From Trichobilharzia regenti (taxonomy: Eukaryota; Platyhelminthes; Trematoda; Strigeidida; Schistosomatidae), in the NCBI GenBank assembly GCA_944472135.2, contig OX235264.1, positions 123,161,809 to 123,225,808 on the forward strand: a stretch of 64,000 nt of DNA. The letters are read 5' to 3'. This document shows, piece by piece, positions 54,713 to 64,000 of the stretch (positions are counted from its first letter, which is position 1; each line of letters starts with the position of its first letter). A model generated the notes under the pieces. The model saw only the letters and a list, made by a program, of their open reading frames with translations, was not told where the DNA came from and ran no database searches. The position numbers were made by a program, and so were the translations under genes.

Positions 54713-57130
54713 TTACCATGAGAGTAGAAGTGGTTGAGTAATCTTCTTTTGTATGCACAGCTCCGGTTTTTCCATGTGAATGGCCAGAGCTTCAGCGATG
54801 CAAAGGAGACGAAACCGTATTGCCTTTGATATGTTATTCTTGACTCTGTAGATTACTTTGAAGGAGGCGTTCGTTGAAATGCAATGATCAGTGTTGACCA
54901 GGTGTTCAATTATCGCACTCCTTATTGCACCAGTATTGCCTTTTCGCAACCATGCTGGATAATGTTCTTGAATTCTCTTGGACAGGATGCGCGTCGAACG
55001 ACCGATGTACCTGGCTCCACAGCAGCAGGTGAACTGGTATATGCACATAGAAGTGGCCAGATGCGGGATCTTGTCCTTGAGGCTTCTGCAGATCAGTGGG
55101 CGACTGGAGAACACTATTCGTAGCGTTGCTGCAAAGAACGTTCTTCTCAGAGATGATGTGATCCTTCTCTTGAGAATATCGCTTGCTAAATCTCCCTTGA
55201 AATCCAAATTCATGTAGATTTTCTTTTTAGGCACAGTTAAAGTTTCGTTTTTCCGAATTATTGGTTTCATATTTTTGTCGATAAATCTTATTGGGTATCC
55301 ATTTTGGATGAATATTTCTCTCAGAATATCTAATTCTGTTTCCAGAACGTCGGGACTACAGATGCGTCGGATGCGGGTAGCAAGTGATTTAATTAAGTTT
55401 CGCTTTTGTTGAATGGGCACCCAGCTATAGAAGCTTGTTAGTTGACCATTCCACGTAGGTTTTCTATGGATTGATCTTCTTAGGCTCCCATCAGCTCTTC
55501 TTGTCAGTTCCACATCAAGAAACGGAATTTTTGACTCGTTTTCCATTTCAAGAGTGAATTTTATTGCTGGATGGCAATTGTTAAATGTCTTCAGCAGCAG
55601 ATTGGGGTCGTTGTTGTTGTCACAAATAATGAAAATGTCATCCACGTATCTTTTATACAGTCGCAAATTGTCGATGCTTGGCTTTAGTGAACCTCTCTCG
55701 AGGCTTGCCACGAAGCAATCTGATAGTAGTGGACCCAACGGAGATCCCATTGCAATACCATCCTTTTGTCTGTAGATGGTGTCGTTGAATGTGAACTGGA
55801 CGTTCAGAGTGCATCTCAATAATAGTTCTTTCAAGTATGTTGTCGGTATTCCAATATCGAGGTGGTTGTCATCTATATATCTGCATATGAAGCAGACCGT
55901 TTCTGTGAGTGGGACATTGGTGAAAAGTGACTCGATGTCGAAGGACAGCATAATTTTGTTAGATACATTCGTGTCTTGTATGCACTCGATGAACTGGAAG
56001 GTGTCACGGAGCGAGTACGTACATAATTGCTTCCTTACAGGTTCCAGAATATCTGCTAGCCATTGTGCAATAGAGTGGTAAGGGGAACCTGACATATCCA
56101 GAATTGGACGAAGTGGGAGACCAACCTTGTGTACCTTTGGTAGACCATAAAGTCTTGGTATTATTGAACCTGTTGGCCGGATCTGATCGTAGATATCCCC
56201 ACTGATTAGTTGACTAGCCTTCATTCTCTTCAAGACATCTGTGAGCTGCTTCTCAATCTGTTCCGTCTTGTTTCTTTCATTGGAAGGTTGGGAAAATTTG
56301 TCTTCATTCGACAGTATATCGTTCATTTTCTCGATGTAGTCTCTTCGATTCAGAAGCACTACACCCGCACCCTTGTCGGGTCGAGTTATAAGTAGATCTT
56401 TGTTATCTCTCAGCTGTTTTAATTCCTCTCGGTGCCGCTTCGTTAGGTGGTTGCGGACTTTTGATTTTGAATTCAAGTATTGGTGGCAGCAGTCCATGAT
56501 TGTTGACTTGAATCTCTGTAATTCGTCTTCAGAAGTTGGGCTGAGATCGTGCGTTTGGCTGATTAGATTTTCAAACTGGACCTGAGTATGGAGTTTGTCG
56601 GAGTTGAAATTTATATCGCAGAATTTAGGGCCCAGAGATAGGACTTCCAGTTGCACGTCGGTTAAATGTACTGAGGAATAATTGAACACAAACTTCGTGG
56701 GTTCGTCAGGAAATTTGCCTTGAGGTTTCATCTGCTTAAGGCTGTTGTTGAGCTGGGTTACGACAGACTGCGACCGTTTATTCGCAACCAAGTCGATATA
56801 TTCGGTGAATCTTTGACGTTCATCCGAAGTCAATTCGTATAAGGCAGAGGACCTCTGATTGATATTCCGCTGCAGTTCGGGCATACGTGATCTGATAGAA
56901 TCAGCACAATTCATTGCATGGCGTTGAAGGGACTTCGTATTTGGATATATATGATTGCGTCGCAGTGCTTTCCAGAACCACTTTGGATACTGATGATTGG
57001 AGACGCAATCCTCGAAAAAGCCAACTTTCGCTTTCCCCACAGCAAGCTTGACAGAGTACCGCAGAAACCCATTGAGTTCCTTGACTGTCGAGGGGTCCTT
57101 GCTACGTTTCAATTCATGGATAATCCCCAT
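54713..57130 (-). CDS. Penelope-like reverse transcriptase with GIY-YIG endonuclease, intact
   Basis: An 805-residue frame. Residues 40-65 have the N-terminal YPKWFWKALRRN motif. The RT has LYGLPKVHK (327-335), PLRPILD, LSFDIESLFTNVPL (Asp398), DGIAMGSPLGPLLSDCF (457-473) and the catalytic RYVDDIF (Asp497-Asp498). The C-terminal GIY-YIG nuclease is at about 690-790: CIYQFTCCCGARYIGRSTR, KRIQEH and the late Glu in HMEKPEL. The enzyme family copies its RNA at nicked ends. The paired cysteines before YIG match the zinc-finger-like insertion of Penelope nucleases. The start Met follows GFLRYSVK-less upstream sequence and is the first in the frame; the true N-terminus may extend further. It is almost identical to the ORF of P3. 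Confidence 0.92.
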   Translation of the reverse strand: MGIIHELKRSKDPSTVKELNGFLRYSVKLAVGKAKVGFFEDCVSNHQYPKWFWKALRRNHIYPNTKSLQRHAMNCADSIRSRMPELQRNINQRSSALYELTSDERQRFTEYIDLVANKRSQSVVTQLNNSLKQMKPQGKFPDEPTKFVFNYSSVHLTDVQLEVLSLGPKFCDINFNSDKLHTQVQFENLISQTHDLSPTSEDELQRFKSTIMDCCHQYLNSKSKVRNHLTKRHREELKQLRDNKDLLITRPDKGAGVVLLNRRDYIEKMNDILSNEDKFSQPSNERNKTEQIEKQLTDVLKRMKASQLISGDIYDQIRPTGSIIPRLYGLPKVHKVGLPLRPILDMSGSPYHSIAQWLADILEPVRKQLCTYSLRDTFQFIECIQDTNVSNKIMLSFDIESLFTNVPLTETVCFICRYIDDNHLDIGIPTTYLKELLLRCTLNVQFTFNDTIYRQKDGIAMGSPLGPLLSDCFVASLERGSLKPSIDNLRLYKRYVDDIFIICDNNNDPNLLLKTFNNCHPAIKFTLEMENESKIPFLDVELTRRADGSLRRSIHRKPTWNGQLTSFYSWVPIQQKRNLIKSLATRIRRICSPDVLETELDILREIFIQNGYPIRFIDKNMKPIIRKNETLTVPKKKIYMNLDFKGDLASDILKRRITSSLRRTFFAATLRIVFSSRPLICRSLKDKIPHLATSMCIYQFTCCCGARYIGRSTRILSKRIQEHYPAWLRKGNTGAIRSAIIEHLVNTDHCISTNASFKVIYRVKNNISKAIRFRLLCIAEALAIHMEKPELCIQKKITQPLLLSW

Positions 57131-57249
57131 CCAGGCATTAATGAAAACAAAACACGTAGATCAGCGAAGAGTCTCTTTTCGGCGAATTCATTTTCTTAGC
57201 TGTACAATCGCAAATATATATGCATTGTTTTGTATGTATGTGTACATTA

Positions 57250-57917
<668 letters not shown>

Positions 57918-60768
57918 TGAATTGTGCTGATTCTATCAGATCACGTATGCCCGAACTGCAGCGGAATATCAATCAGAGGTCCTCTGCCTTATACGAATTG
58001 ACTTCGGGTGAACGTCAAAGATTCACCGAATATATCGACTTGGTTGCGAATAAACGGTCGCAGTCTGTCGTAACCCAGCTCAACAACAGCCTTAAGCAGA
58101 TGAAACCTCAAGGCAAATTTCCTGACGAACCCACGAAGTTTGTGTTCAATTATTCCTCAGTACACTTAACCGACGTGCAACTGGAAGTCCTATCTCTGGG
58201 CCCTAAATTCTGCGATATAAATTTCAACTCCGACAAACTCCATACTCAGGTCCAGTTTGAAAATCTAATCAGCCAAACGCACGATCTCAGCCCAACTTCT
58301 GAAGACGAATTACAGAGATTCAAGTCAACAATCATGGACTGCTGCCACCAATACTTGAATTCAAAATCAAAAGTCCGCAACCACCTAACGAAGCGGCACC
58401 GAGAGGAATTAAAACAGCTGAGAGATAACAAAGATCTACTTATAACTCGACCCGACAAGGGCGCGGGTGTAGTGCTTCTGAATCGAAGAGACTACATCGA
58501 GAAAATGAACGATATACTGTCGAATGAAGACAAATTTTCCCAACCTTCCAATGAAAGAAACAAGACGGAACAGATTGAGAAGCAGCTCACAGATGTCTTG
58601 AAGAGAATGAAGGCTAGTCAACTAATCAGTGGGGATATCTACGATCAGATCCGGCCAACAGGTTCAATAATACCAAGACTTTATGGTCTACCAAAGGTAC
58701 ACAAGGTTGGTCTCCCACTTCGTCCAATTCTGGATATGTCAGGTTCCCCTTACCACTCTATTGCACAATGGCTAGCAGATATTCTGGAACCTGTAAGGAA
58801 GCAATTATGTACGTACTCGCTCCGTGACACCTTCCAGTTCATCGAGTGCATACAAGACACGAATGTATCTAACAAAATTATGCTGTCCTTCGACATCGAG
58901 TCACTTTTCACCAATGTCCCACTCACAGAAACGGTCTGCTTCATATGCAGATATATAGATGACAACCACCTTGATATTGGAATACCGACAACATACTTGA
59001 AAGAACTATTATTGAGATGCACTCTGAACGTCCAGTTCACATTCAACGACACCATCTACAGACAAAAGGATGGTATTGCAATGGGATCTCCGTTGGGTCC
59101 ACTACTATCAGATTGCTTCGTGGCAAGCCTCGAGAGAGGTTCACTAAAGCCAAGCATCGACAATTTGCGACTGTATAAAAGATACGTGGATGACATTTTC
59201 ATTATTTGTGACAACAACAACGACCCCAATCTGCTGCTGAAGACATTTAACAATTGCCATCCAGCAATAAAATTCACTCTTGAAATGGAAAACGAGTCAA
59301 AAATTCCGTTTCTTGATGTGGAACTGACAAGAAGAGCTGATGGGAGCCTAAGAAGATCAATCCATAGAAAACCTACGTGGAATGGTCAACTAACAAGCTT
59401 CTATAGCTGGGTGCCCATTCAACAAAAGCGAAACTTAATTAAATCACTTGCTACCCGCATCCGACGCATCTGTAGTCCCGACGTTCTGGAAACAGAATTA
59501 GATATTCTGAGAGAAATATTCATCCAAAATGGATACCCAATAAGATTTATCGACAAAAATATGAAACCAATAATTCGGAAAAACGAAACTTTAACTGTGC
59601 CTAAAAAGAAAATCTACATGAATTTGGATTTCAAGGGAGATTTAGCAAGCGATATTCTCAAGAGAAGGATCACATCATCTCTGAGAAGAACGTTCTTTGC
59701 AGCAACGCTACGAATAGTGTTCTCCAGTCGCCCACTGATCTGCAGAAGCCTCAAGGACAAGATCCCGCATCTGGCCACTTCTATGTGCATATACCAGTTC
59801 ACCTGCTGCTGTGGAGCCAGGTACATCGGTCGTTCGACGCGCATCCTGTCCAAGAGAATTCAAGAACATTATCCAGCATGGTTGCGAAAAGGCAATACTG
59901 GTGCAATAAGGAGTGCGATAATAGAACACCTGGTCAACACTGATCATTGCATTTCAACGAACGCCTCCTTCAAAGTAATCTACAGAGTCAAGAATAACAT
60001 ATCAAAGGCAATACGGTTTCGTCTCCTTTGCATCGCTGAAGCTCTGGCCATTCACATGGAAAAACCGGAGCTGTGCATACAAAAGAAGATTACTCAACCA
60101 CTTCTACTCTCATGGTAACAATGTTTTGATTTGTTTTGAGCTTTTATTTTTATTTTGATGACTTAATTTTGTTTCTTCGCCTGTTCCTTAATTGCTTATA
60201 ATTCTTAAAAAAAAAAAAATCTCTTACATAGTTTCGTATTATCTACTTTGTTTCTATGTGCATCCTGAGTAAAACTCACTCATCAAACTATTCATATTAT
60301 TATTGCATAACTTCTTTTAACAACTGTTTGTGACAACTCATCACCTTTGTTACTACCCTAGCACTTAATGGTCTTGACTTATATTACCAACCTTTACTTG
60401 TTTAGTTAAAATAACCTTAAGCAATTATAATTCTTGTATCCACTTAGATCTCTTACATAGTTTCGCATTATCTACTTTGTTTCTATGTGCATCCTGAGTA
60501 AAACTCACTATTATTATTACAACTGTTTGTGACAACTCATCATTTTTTTACTACCCTAGTTTCATTAGCACTTAATTTTCTTGACCTGTATTACCATCCT
60601 CCACTTGTTTAGTTAAAAGTAACCTTAACCAATTGTAACTTTGTTTGACAAACTTAATGTACACATACATACAAAACAATGCATATATATTTGCGATTGT
60701 ACAGCTAAGAAAATGAATTCGCCGAAAAGAGACTCTTCGCTGATCTACGTGTTTTGTTTTCATTAATG
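57918..60768 (+). mobile_element. Penelope-like element P3, 5'-truncated, inverted to P1
   Basis: Starts inside the ORF at NCADSIRSRMPELQ, runs to the ORF end at 60118 and through a full 3' terminal repeat to about 60.77 kb (ATTAATGCCTGGATGGGGAT). It is head to head with P1; together they make a second, smaller palindrome. Confidence 0.85.
60207..60219 (+). other. A run replacing element sequence, 13 bases
   Basis: The expected sequence is GTATTCACTTAAA, the complement of the block replaced at 54611. It appears as 13 A on the plus strand although the element is in the other orientation, so the A run is tied to the assembly strand and not to the element. Confidence 0.7.
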
Positions 60769-61356
60769 CCTGGATGGGGATTATCCATGAATGTTTATAT
60801 TCCCAATATTGGTCGGGAGAAAATATGAAGAAGATTGATTCAACAGCCAATCACAGCATACTTTGCGCAGGTGAATACAGTTAACATGTACATGATCTGA
60901 TATTCAAGAAACAGTGACAAATAGATGCGAAGTCAACGTTCTGTGAGAAACAACCAGACAGAAGTGTGTGTTTGTTTGCTTGAATAAGCTATAATAATAT
61001 ACATGAAAATATGCATAAATACGCGTTGATTTCCTTATTAAACGATATGTTGCCTAGCCCTTGTCTTCTGCTGTTTCACTCTTATTCTCTCTCACTTTTC
61101 ACTTCGGTATGAATTAGTTCAGTCTCAGAATTGAGGAGTTTTGGAGTAGTCAGATCACTCAATTCTTTTTCAAGATGCTTGATAGTTTCAAGTATGAGGT
61201 CAGGTCGACATGACATCGTTCTGAGATCATTTCTTTGTAGCTGCATGTCGTTTATTATTCAGATTAAGTCATAAATCTCTGCTTTTTTTCACCGGATATC
61301 TTACACCTGTATTACAGGGGTTAACAATATGTTGTAACCGTTTATATTTAGGTGAA
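60769..61356 (+). other. Intergenic; right half homologous to the palindrome arms
   Basis: 60.77-61.08 kb shows nothing I recognise. 61.08-61.35 kb is a diverged relative of 14.64-14.86 kb (ATGAGGTCAGGTCGAC, CAGATTAAGT, GTAACCGTTTAT in order) and leads into the gag-like coding block. Confidence 0.5.
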
Positions 61357-62106
61357 CTACGAACACAAATTCAATTACTAGATCGTGATGCGTTAACAGA
61401 ATAGCTCAAGCTGTATTCTAGGTTACTGTTATTTACAGGAACACGTTTTTTAGAGTTTTGGCTCATTACTGTTAGTGATAATATGGTACAATGCAATGAA
61501 TGCATATCATTGAAAAGCCGTGAAAATTGTGTGCAAATTCGAACTGTCCGAGTCACCAATGCTTATACACTGAGAACTATTCTACAACTCCAAATACAAG
61601 CTTCAAAGTGTAATTTTGGAGATCAGCTGCATACTCAACTACGTGATCGTCTAATTGCTGGAATCAATATTCCTAAATTAGAGAAACGGTTAAATCAGAT
61701 TCCTTCTTGTACGTTTCAAACTGCTAAAGGTTTATGTATTACATATGAAGATGTCAATAATGAATACTCTGCTCCCACTACGTCAGTATCTGATGTTATC
61801 TTGTCCAAAGTCGAAAATACAAGTGTTCATGGAAAGCAATCCAAACTGCCGTCCACAGGTAATAGAATGCAGCGAGAGATCAAAAACATTAAACCGTGTT
61901 TATCCTGTGGAAAGTTACATCTACGAAACACTTGCCGTTTTCGGGGTGCTAAGTGTCACAAATGTGGTAAAGTTGGACACATCAAGACTGTTTGCAGAAG
62001 TTCAAATACTTATGTTGCTCAACATTCTTATAATTCCCCAATCTGTCTATTAAAATGGAGTCTATGTGTCTTTCAACCTTTCAAAATACTCAATCTCATC
62101 CAATGA
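61357..62106 (+). pseudogene. Gypsy-type gag fragment with two zinc knuckles
   Basis: After a possible acceptor (TTATATTTAG) the frame reads ELRTQIQLLDRDALTE, a TAG stop, LKLYSRLLLFTGTRF, LITVSDN and, from 61483, an open 207-residue frame. It contains FGDQLHTQLRDRLIAGIN, typical of retroelement gag of the K02A2.6-like kind, and knuckles CLSCGKLHLRNTC and CHKCGKVGHIKTVC. No protease follows; the end is probably frameshifted. It is a different family from elements 1 and 2 and the only zinc-knuckle gene outside the palindrome. Confidence 0.7.
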
Positions 62107-62698
62107 AAACCTCCACTACAAGTTCGGCAACTCAAGTGTCAACTGTTTTCAAAATGAGGTAGCTGAGTTACAATGTGAACTGTCGAAAACACGAAAAGAC
62201 CTGAATGAGATGGGAGAGCAACTGATTAAAATGGAGGAATTGCTGCATATGCATAGACTGCACCTGTTGAATGCAGAGCATACAAGTACCCGTGAAAGTC
62301 CTGCAAAACTTTTCAAATCTCGAATTCTCAAAAAGCATCTGATGTCCACGACTTCTAATGTACATTATTACAAAGATAATAACTATAGACCTTCTGTTGG
62401 AATTATACTACAAAAAATGGGAAATCGAGAGGTGAAGATATTAGACATCAAAGATAACTCAGTTCATAACAGACACCTGGACAAAGTGACAATAAATGAA
62501 GTAGGTCGTTCCAATTATTATTTTAATGATTCCGCTAATAATACTGATTTTGTAGATAATTCAGAAATAAGTCCAGATAATACTGATGAAAGTGATATCA
62601 CAGAATCTGTTAGAAGGTCGCAGCTACTTGCAAACAAACCGAGACATCGTTATAAATACTCAAGGAGATATTCGACGTGTGGCGGATGTGGTGATTGA
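62066..62698 (+). CDS. Unrecognised 210-residue ORF, coiled coil then acidic tail
   Basis: I do not recognise it. From about residue 30 (NEVAELQCELSKTRKDLN, then EMGEQLIKMEELLHMHRL) heptad-like spacing suggests a coiled coil. The middle is basic (KLFKSRILKKHL), then an Asn/Asp/Ser-rich acidic stretch (DNSEISPDNTDESDITE) and a Cys-Gly end (STCGGCGD). The real exon may begin at an acceptor near 62159 (TTTTCAAAATGAG, then GTAGCTGAG), because the first 30 codons overlap the gag frame. AATAAA lies at 62867. It could be the last exon of a host gene or the tail of a gag-derived gene. Confidence 0.4.
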   Translation: MSFNLSKYSISSNENLHYKFGNSSVNCFQNEVAELQCELSKTRKDLNEMGEQLIKMEELLHMHRLHLLNAEHTSTRESPAKLFKSRILKKHLMSTTSNVHYYKDNNYRPSVGIILQKMGNREVKILDIKDNSVHNRHLDKVTINEVGRSNYYFNDSANNTDFVDNSEISPDNTDESDITESVRRSQLLANKPRHRYKYSRRYSTCGGCGD

Positions 62699-63084
62699 CA
62701 ATTTCTATCTCTGTATTGTTTCAATACTTACTGTTGATTGTTAATATGTTTCTTATATGAATTGCATAATAATTCCGCTAAATACAAATTCCTGAATTCC
62801 GCCCTCTCTGTGTTTTGTTTGGATTCTTGTAATTCGGTCATCTTGAAATACTAATACTACGACTACAATAAATTACTACACATGTTTTTCGCAAGATGCA
62901 TATGGCGATACTCAGAATAACTTCATGTGAATCTAAAGAAGGTGAATTGTTAATACAGAATTGTGGTCAATGAACGAACATTCAGAAGCAGTTAGAAATT
63001 ATTCTCCACAGAAAGACGGAAACTGACAAATGAAGCAATTGATCACAGCTTCGAGGAGATGTTGAAAACTGTACGCAAAATCAG
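62699..63084. other. No gene recognised
   Basis: AT-rich sequence with a possible polyadenylation signal at 62867-62872 for the preceding ORF. I see nothing else. Confidence 0.4.
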
Positions 63085-63449
63085 TAGAACAACTGGATCT
63101 CGTCTTTCCAACTCATATCATTTATAGGCACAACGTTTTCATTCTTTCTTTTCCTTTTCTCTCTCTCTCTCTATTTTCCCTGTTATATGCAGCTTTGTTT
63201 CTTTCTTCTGCTTACGCGAGTAAATATGTTAGAATCTACTTTTCTAGCACCTTCAAACACTGTTTAATTTTGGCTTTGCTACCAATATGCTAATATGTTG
63301 TTGTCAAAACTAACTGAGATTACCCTCAATCTATGTAGAATTTTATTTTATTGTTAATTTACTAATTGGATGCAATACTGTAGTAAAATGCTGAGAATTC
63401 CATTGTGTATCGAAAGTACTATTCTGGAATAAAGGTATTATCATTATCA
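63085..63449 (+). mobile_element. CR1/Jockey-like LINE, 3' UTR only
   Basis: Begins AACTGGATCTCGTCTTTCCA and follows the 3' UTR of the LINE at 13.80-14.5 kb without the SINE, through CTACTTTTCTAGCACCTTCA and GAGAATTCCATTGTGTAT to GGAATAAAGGTATTATCATT. It is a short 5'-truncated insertion and gives the SINE-free state of the UTR. Confidence 0.8.
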
Positions 63450-63572
63450 AGACTTTCAGTAATGAGTTAATATTATAGCTTACCATAATGTCTTCTTTAT
63501 CGATTTCTCGGTGTTCTCTTTGGGATTTGAAATCATATGAATCATTCACAATATTTGATTATCCTTTTGTAC

Positions 63573-63785
63573 TTATTGTAGTATCGAAAATATGTATCTG
63601 GAGAGGTTATAGGTTGGTGAGTTGGTGAAATCTGTTACTGGTCCTAAAGGAATTATGGATTTATGGATCATAGATTGACTATAGAATCTTGGAGGTACAT
63701 TCGATTTTGGTTTGACTTTAAACCAGAGATAATTTGCAACTTCGTGTTTTAAATTTTGAAGGAGTCCATTGGTATTCATTTTCAA
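63573..63785 (-). pseudogene. Penelope-like RT fragment of another family
   Basis: The 70-residue frame contains KPKSNVPPRFYSQSMIHK, then PLGPVTDFTNSPTYNLSRYI. This matches the RT region of Penelope-like elements around PPRFYGLPKIHKxxxPLRPIVxxxxSPTYNLSxYL. The order is right but LPK and PLRP are damaged. It is distinct from P1-P3, which read SPYHSIAQWL at the same place. Confidence 0.65.
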
Positions 63786-64000
63786 TTCGATTGTATAGAT
63801 CTTTGACAGTCAGGTGTTAAAAATAATGGTGAATGTAGAGTAGAGTAAATAAAATAAAAGGAATTAGTTGGTCTGTTTAAAACCTCTGCTAACAAAACCG
63901 TCGTTCATTATATTGCTTATAATTTCATTCGTTTACTTTGCTTTGCTAAAATATGACCTTTAGTGGCATTATTCACTCTTGCGTGTATTTAAAATCTTTA

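Overview
This is a repeat-dense, AT-rich stretch of a flatworm genome, almost certainly a schistosome. The evidence is two Sm-alpha-type SINEs with recognisable hammerhead ribozyme cores, RTE, CR1/Jockey-like and Penelope-like retroelements of the kinds known from Schistosoma, and Ty3/gypsy-like gag genes with DTA-type proteases. The species cannot be told from the sequence. I see no convincing single-copy housekeeping gene. Most long open frames belong to retroelements.

Layout. Positions 1-4.57 kb hold a rearranged fragment of a roughly 5-kb repeat unit split by a nearly complete RTE element (intact 990-residue ORF). From 4.57 to 51.44 kb the window is one very large imperfect palindrome. 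The left arm (4.57-23.17 kb) reads RTE copy 2, unit A, LINE fragment B, unit C, D, Sm-alpha. The right arm (28.93-51.44 kb) reads the same parts in inverted order and orientation, ending in RTE copy 3. The spacer (23.17-28.93 kb) is a further copy of unit A (A'). Each arm has received its own LTR retrotransposon: a gag-protease element at 14.86-17.89 kb on the left, and a three-LTR, two-body element at 30.00-35.30 kb on the right. The opposite arm preserves the empty site in both cases, which shows a 5-bp target duplication for each. Some 1.5 kb at 38.86-40.36 kb survives only in the right arm.

Each of the three A units carries the same compact gene: TATA box, signal-peptide exon, 111-118 bp intron, short second exon and AATAAA signal. 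It predicts a 47-residue secreted peptide ending in GWGK; in one copy the tail follows a KR pair. This is the best candidate for a real and possibly undescribed worm gene here, possibly a neuropeptide-like or micro-exon-gene-like precursor.

Right of the palindrome are 2.6 kb without clear genes (one PH-domain-like exon candidate), then a head-to-head arrangement of Penelope-like elements (54.06-60.77 kb) with RT and GIY-YIG domains. It is disturbed by poly-A blocks that replace homologous sequence at matching length and look like assembly or masking artefacts. The last 3 kb hold a degenerate gypsy-type gag with zinc knuckles, an unrecognised acidic ORF with a coiled-coil start, a LINE 3' UTR and a Penelope RT scrap.

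The elements interact. The tRNA-headed SINE family shares its 3' end with the RTE elements, so RTE enzymes probably mobilise it. One SINE has broken the left-arm gag gene, and another sits in the LINE 3' UTR of both arms, so it predates the inverted duplication.
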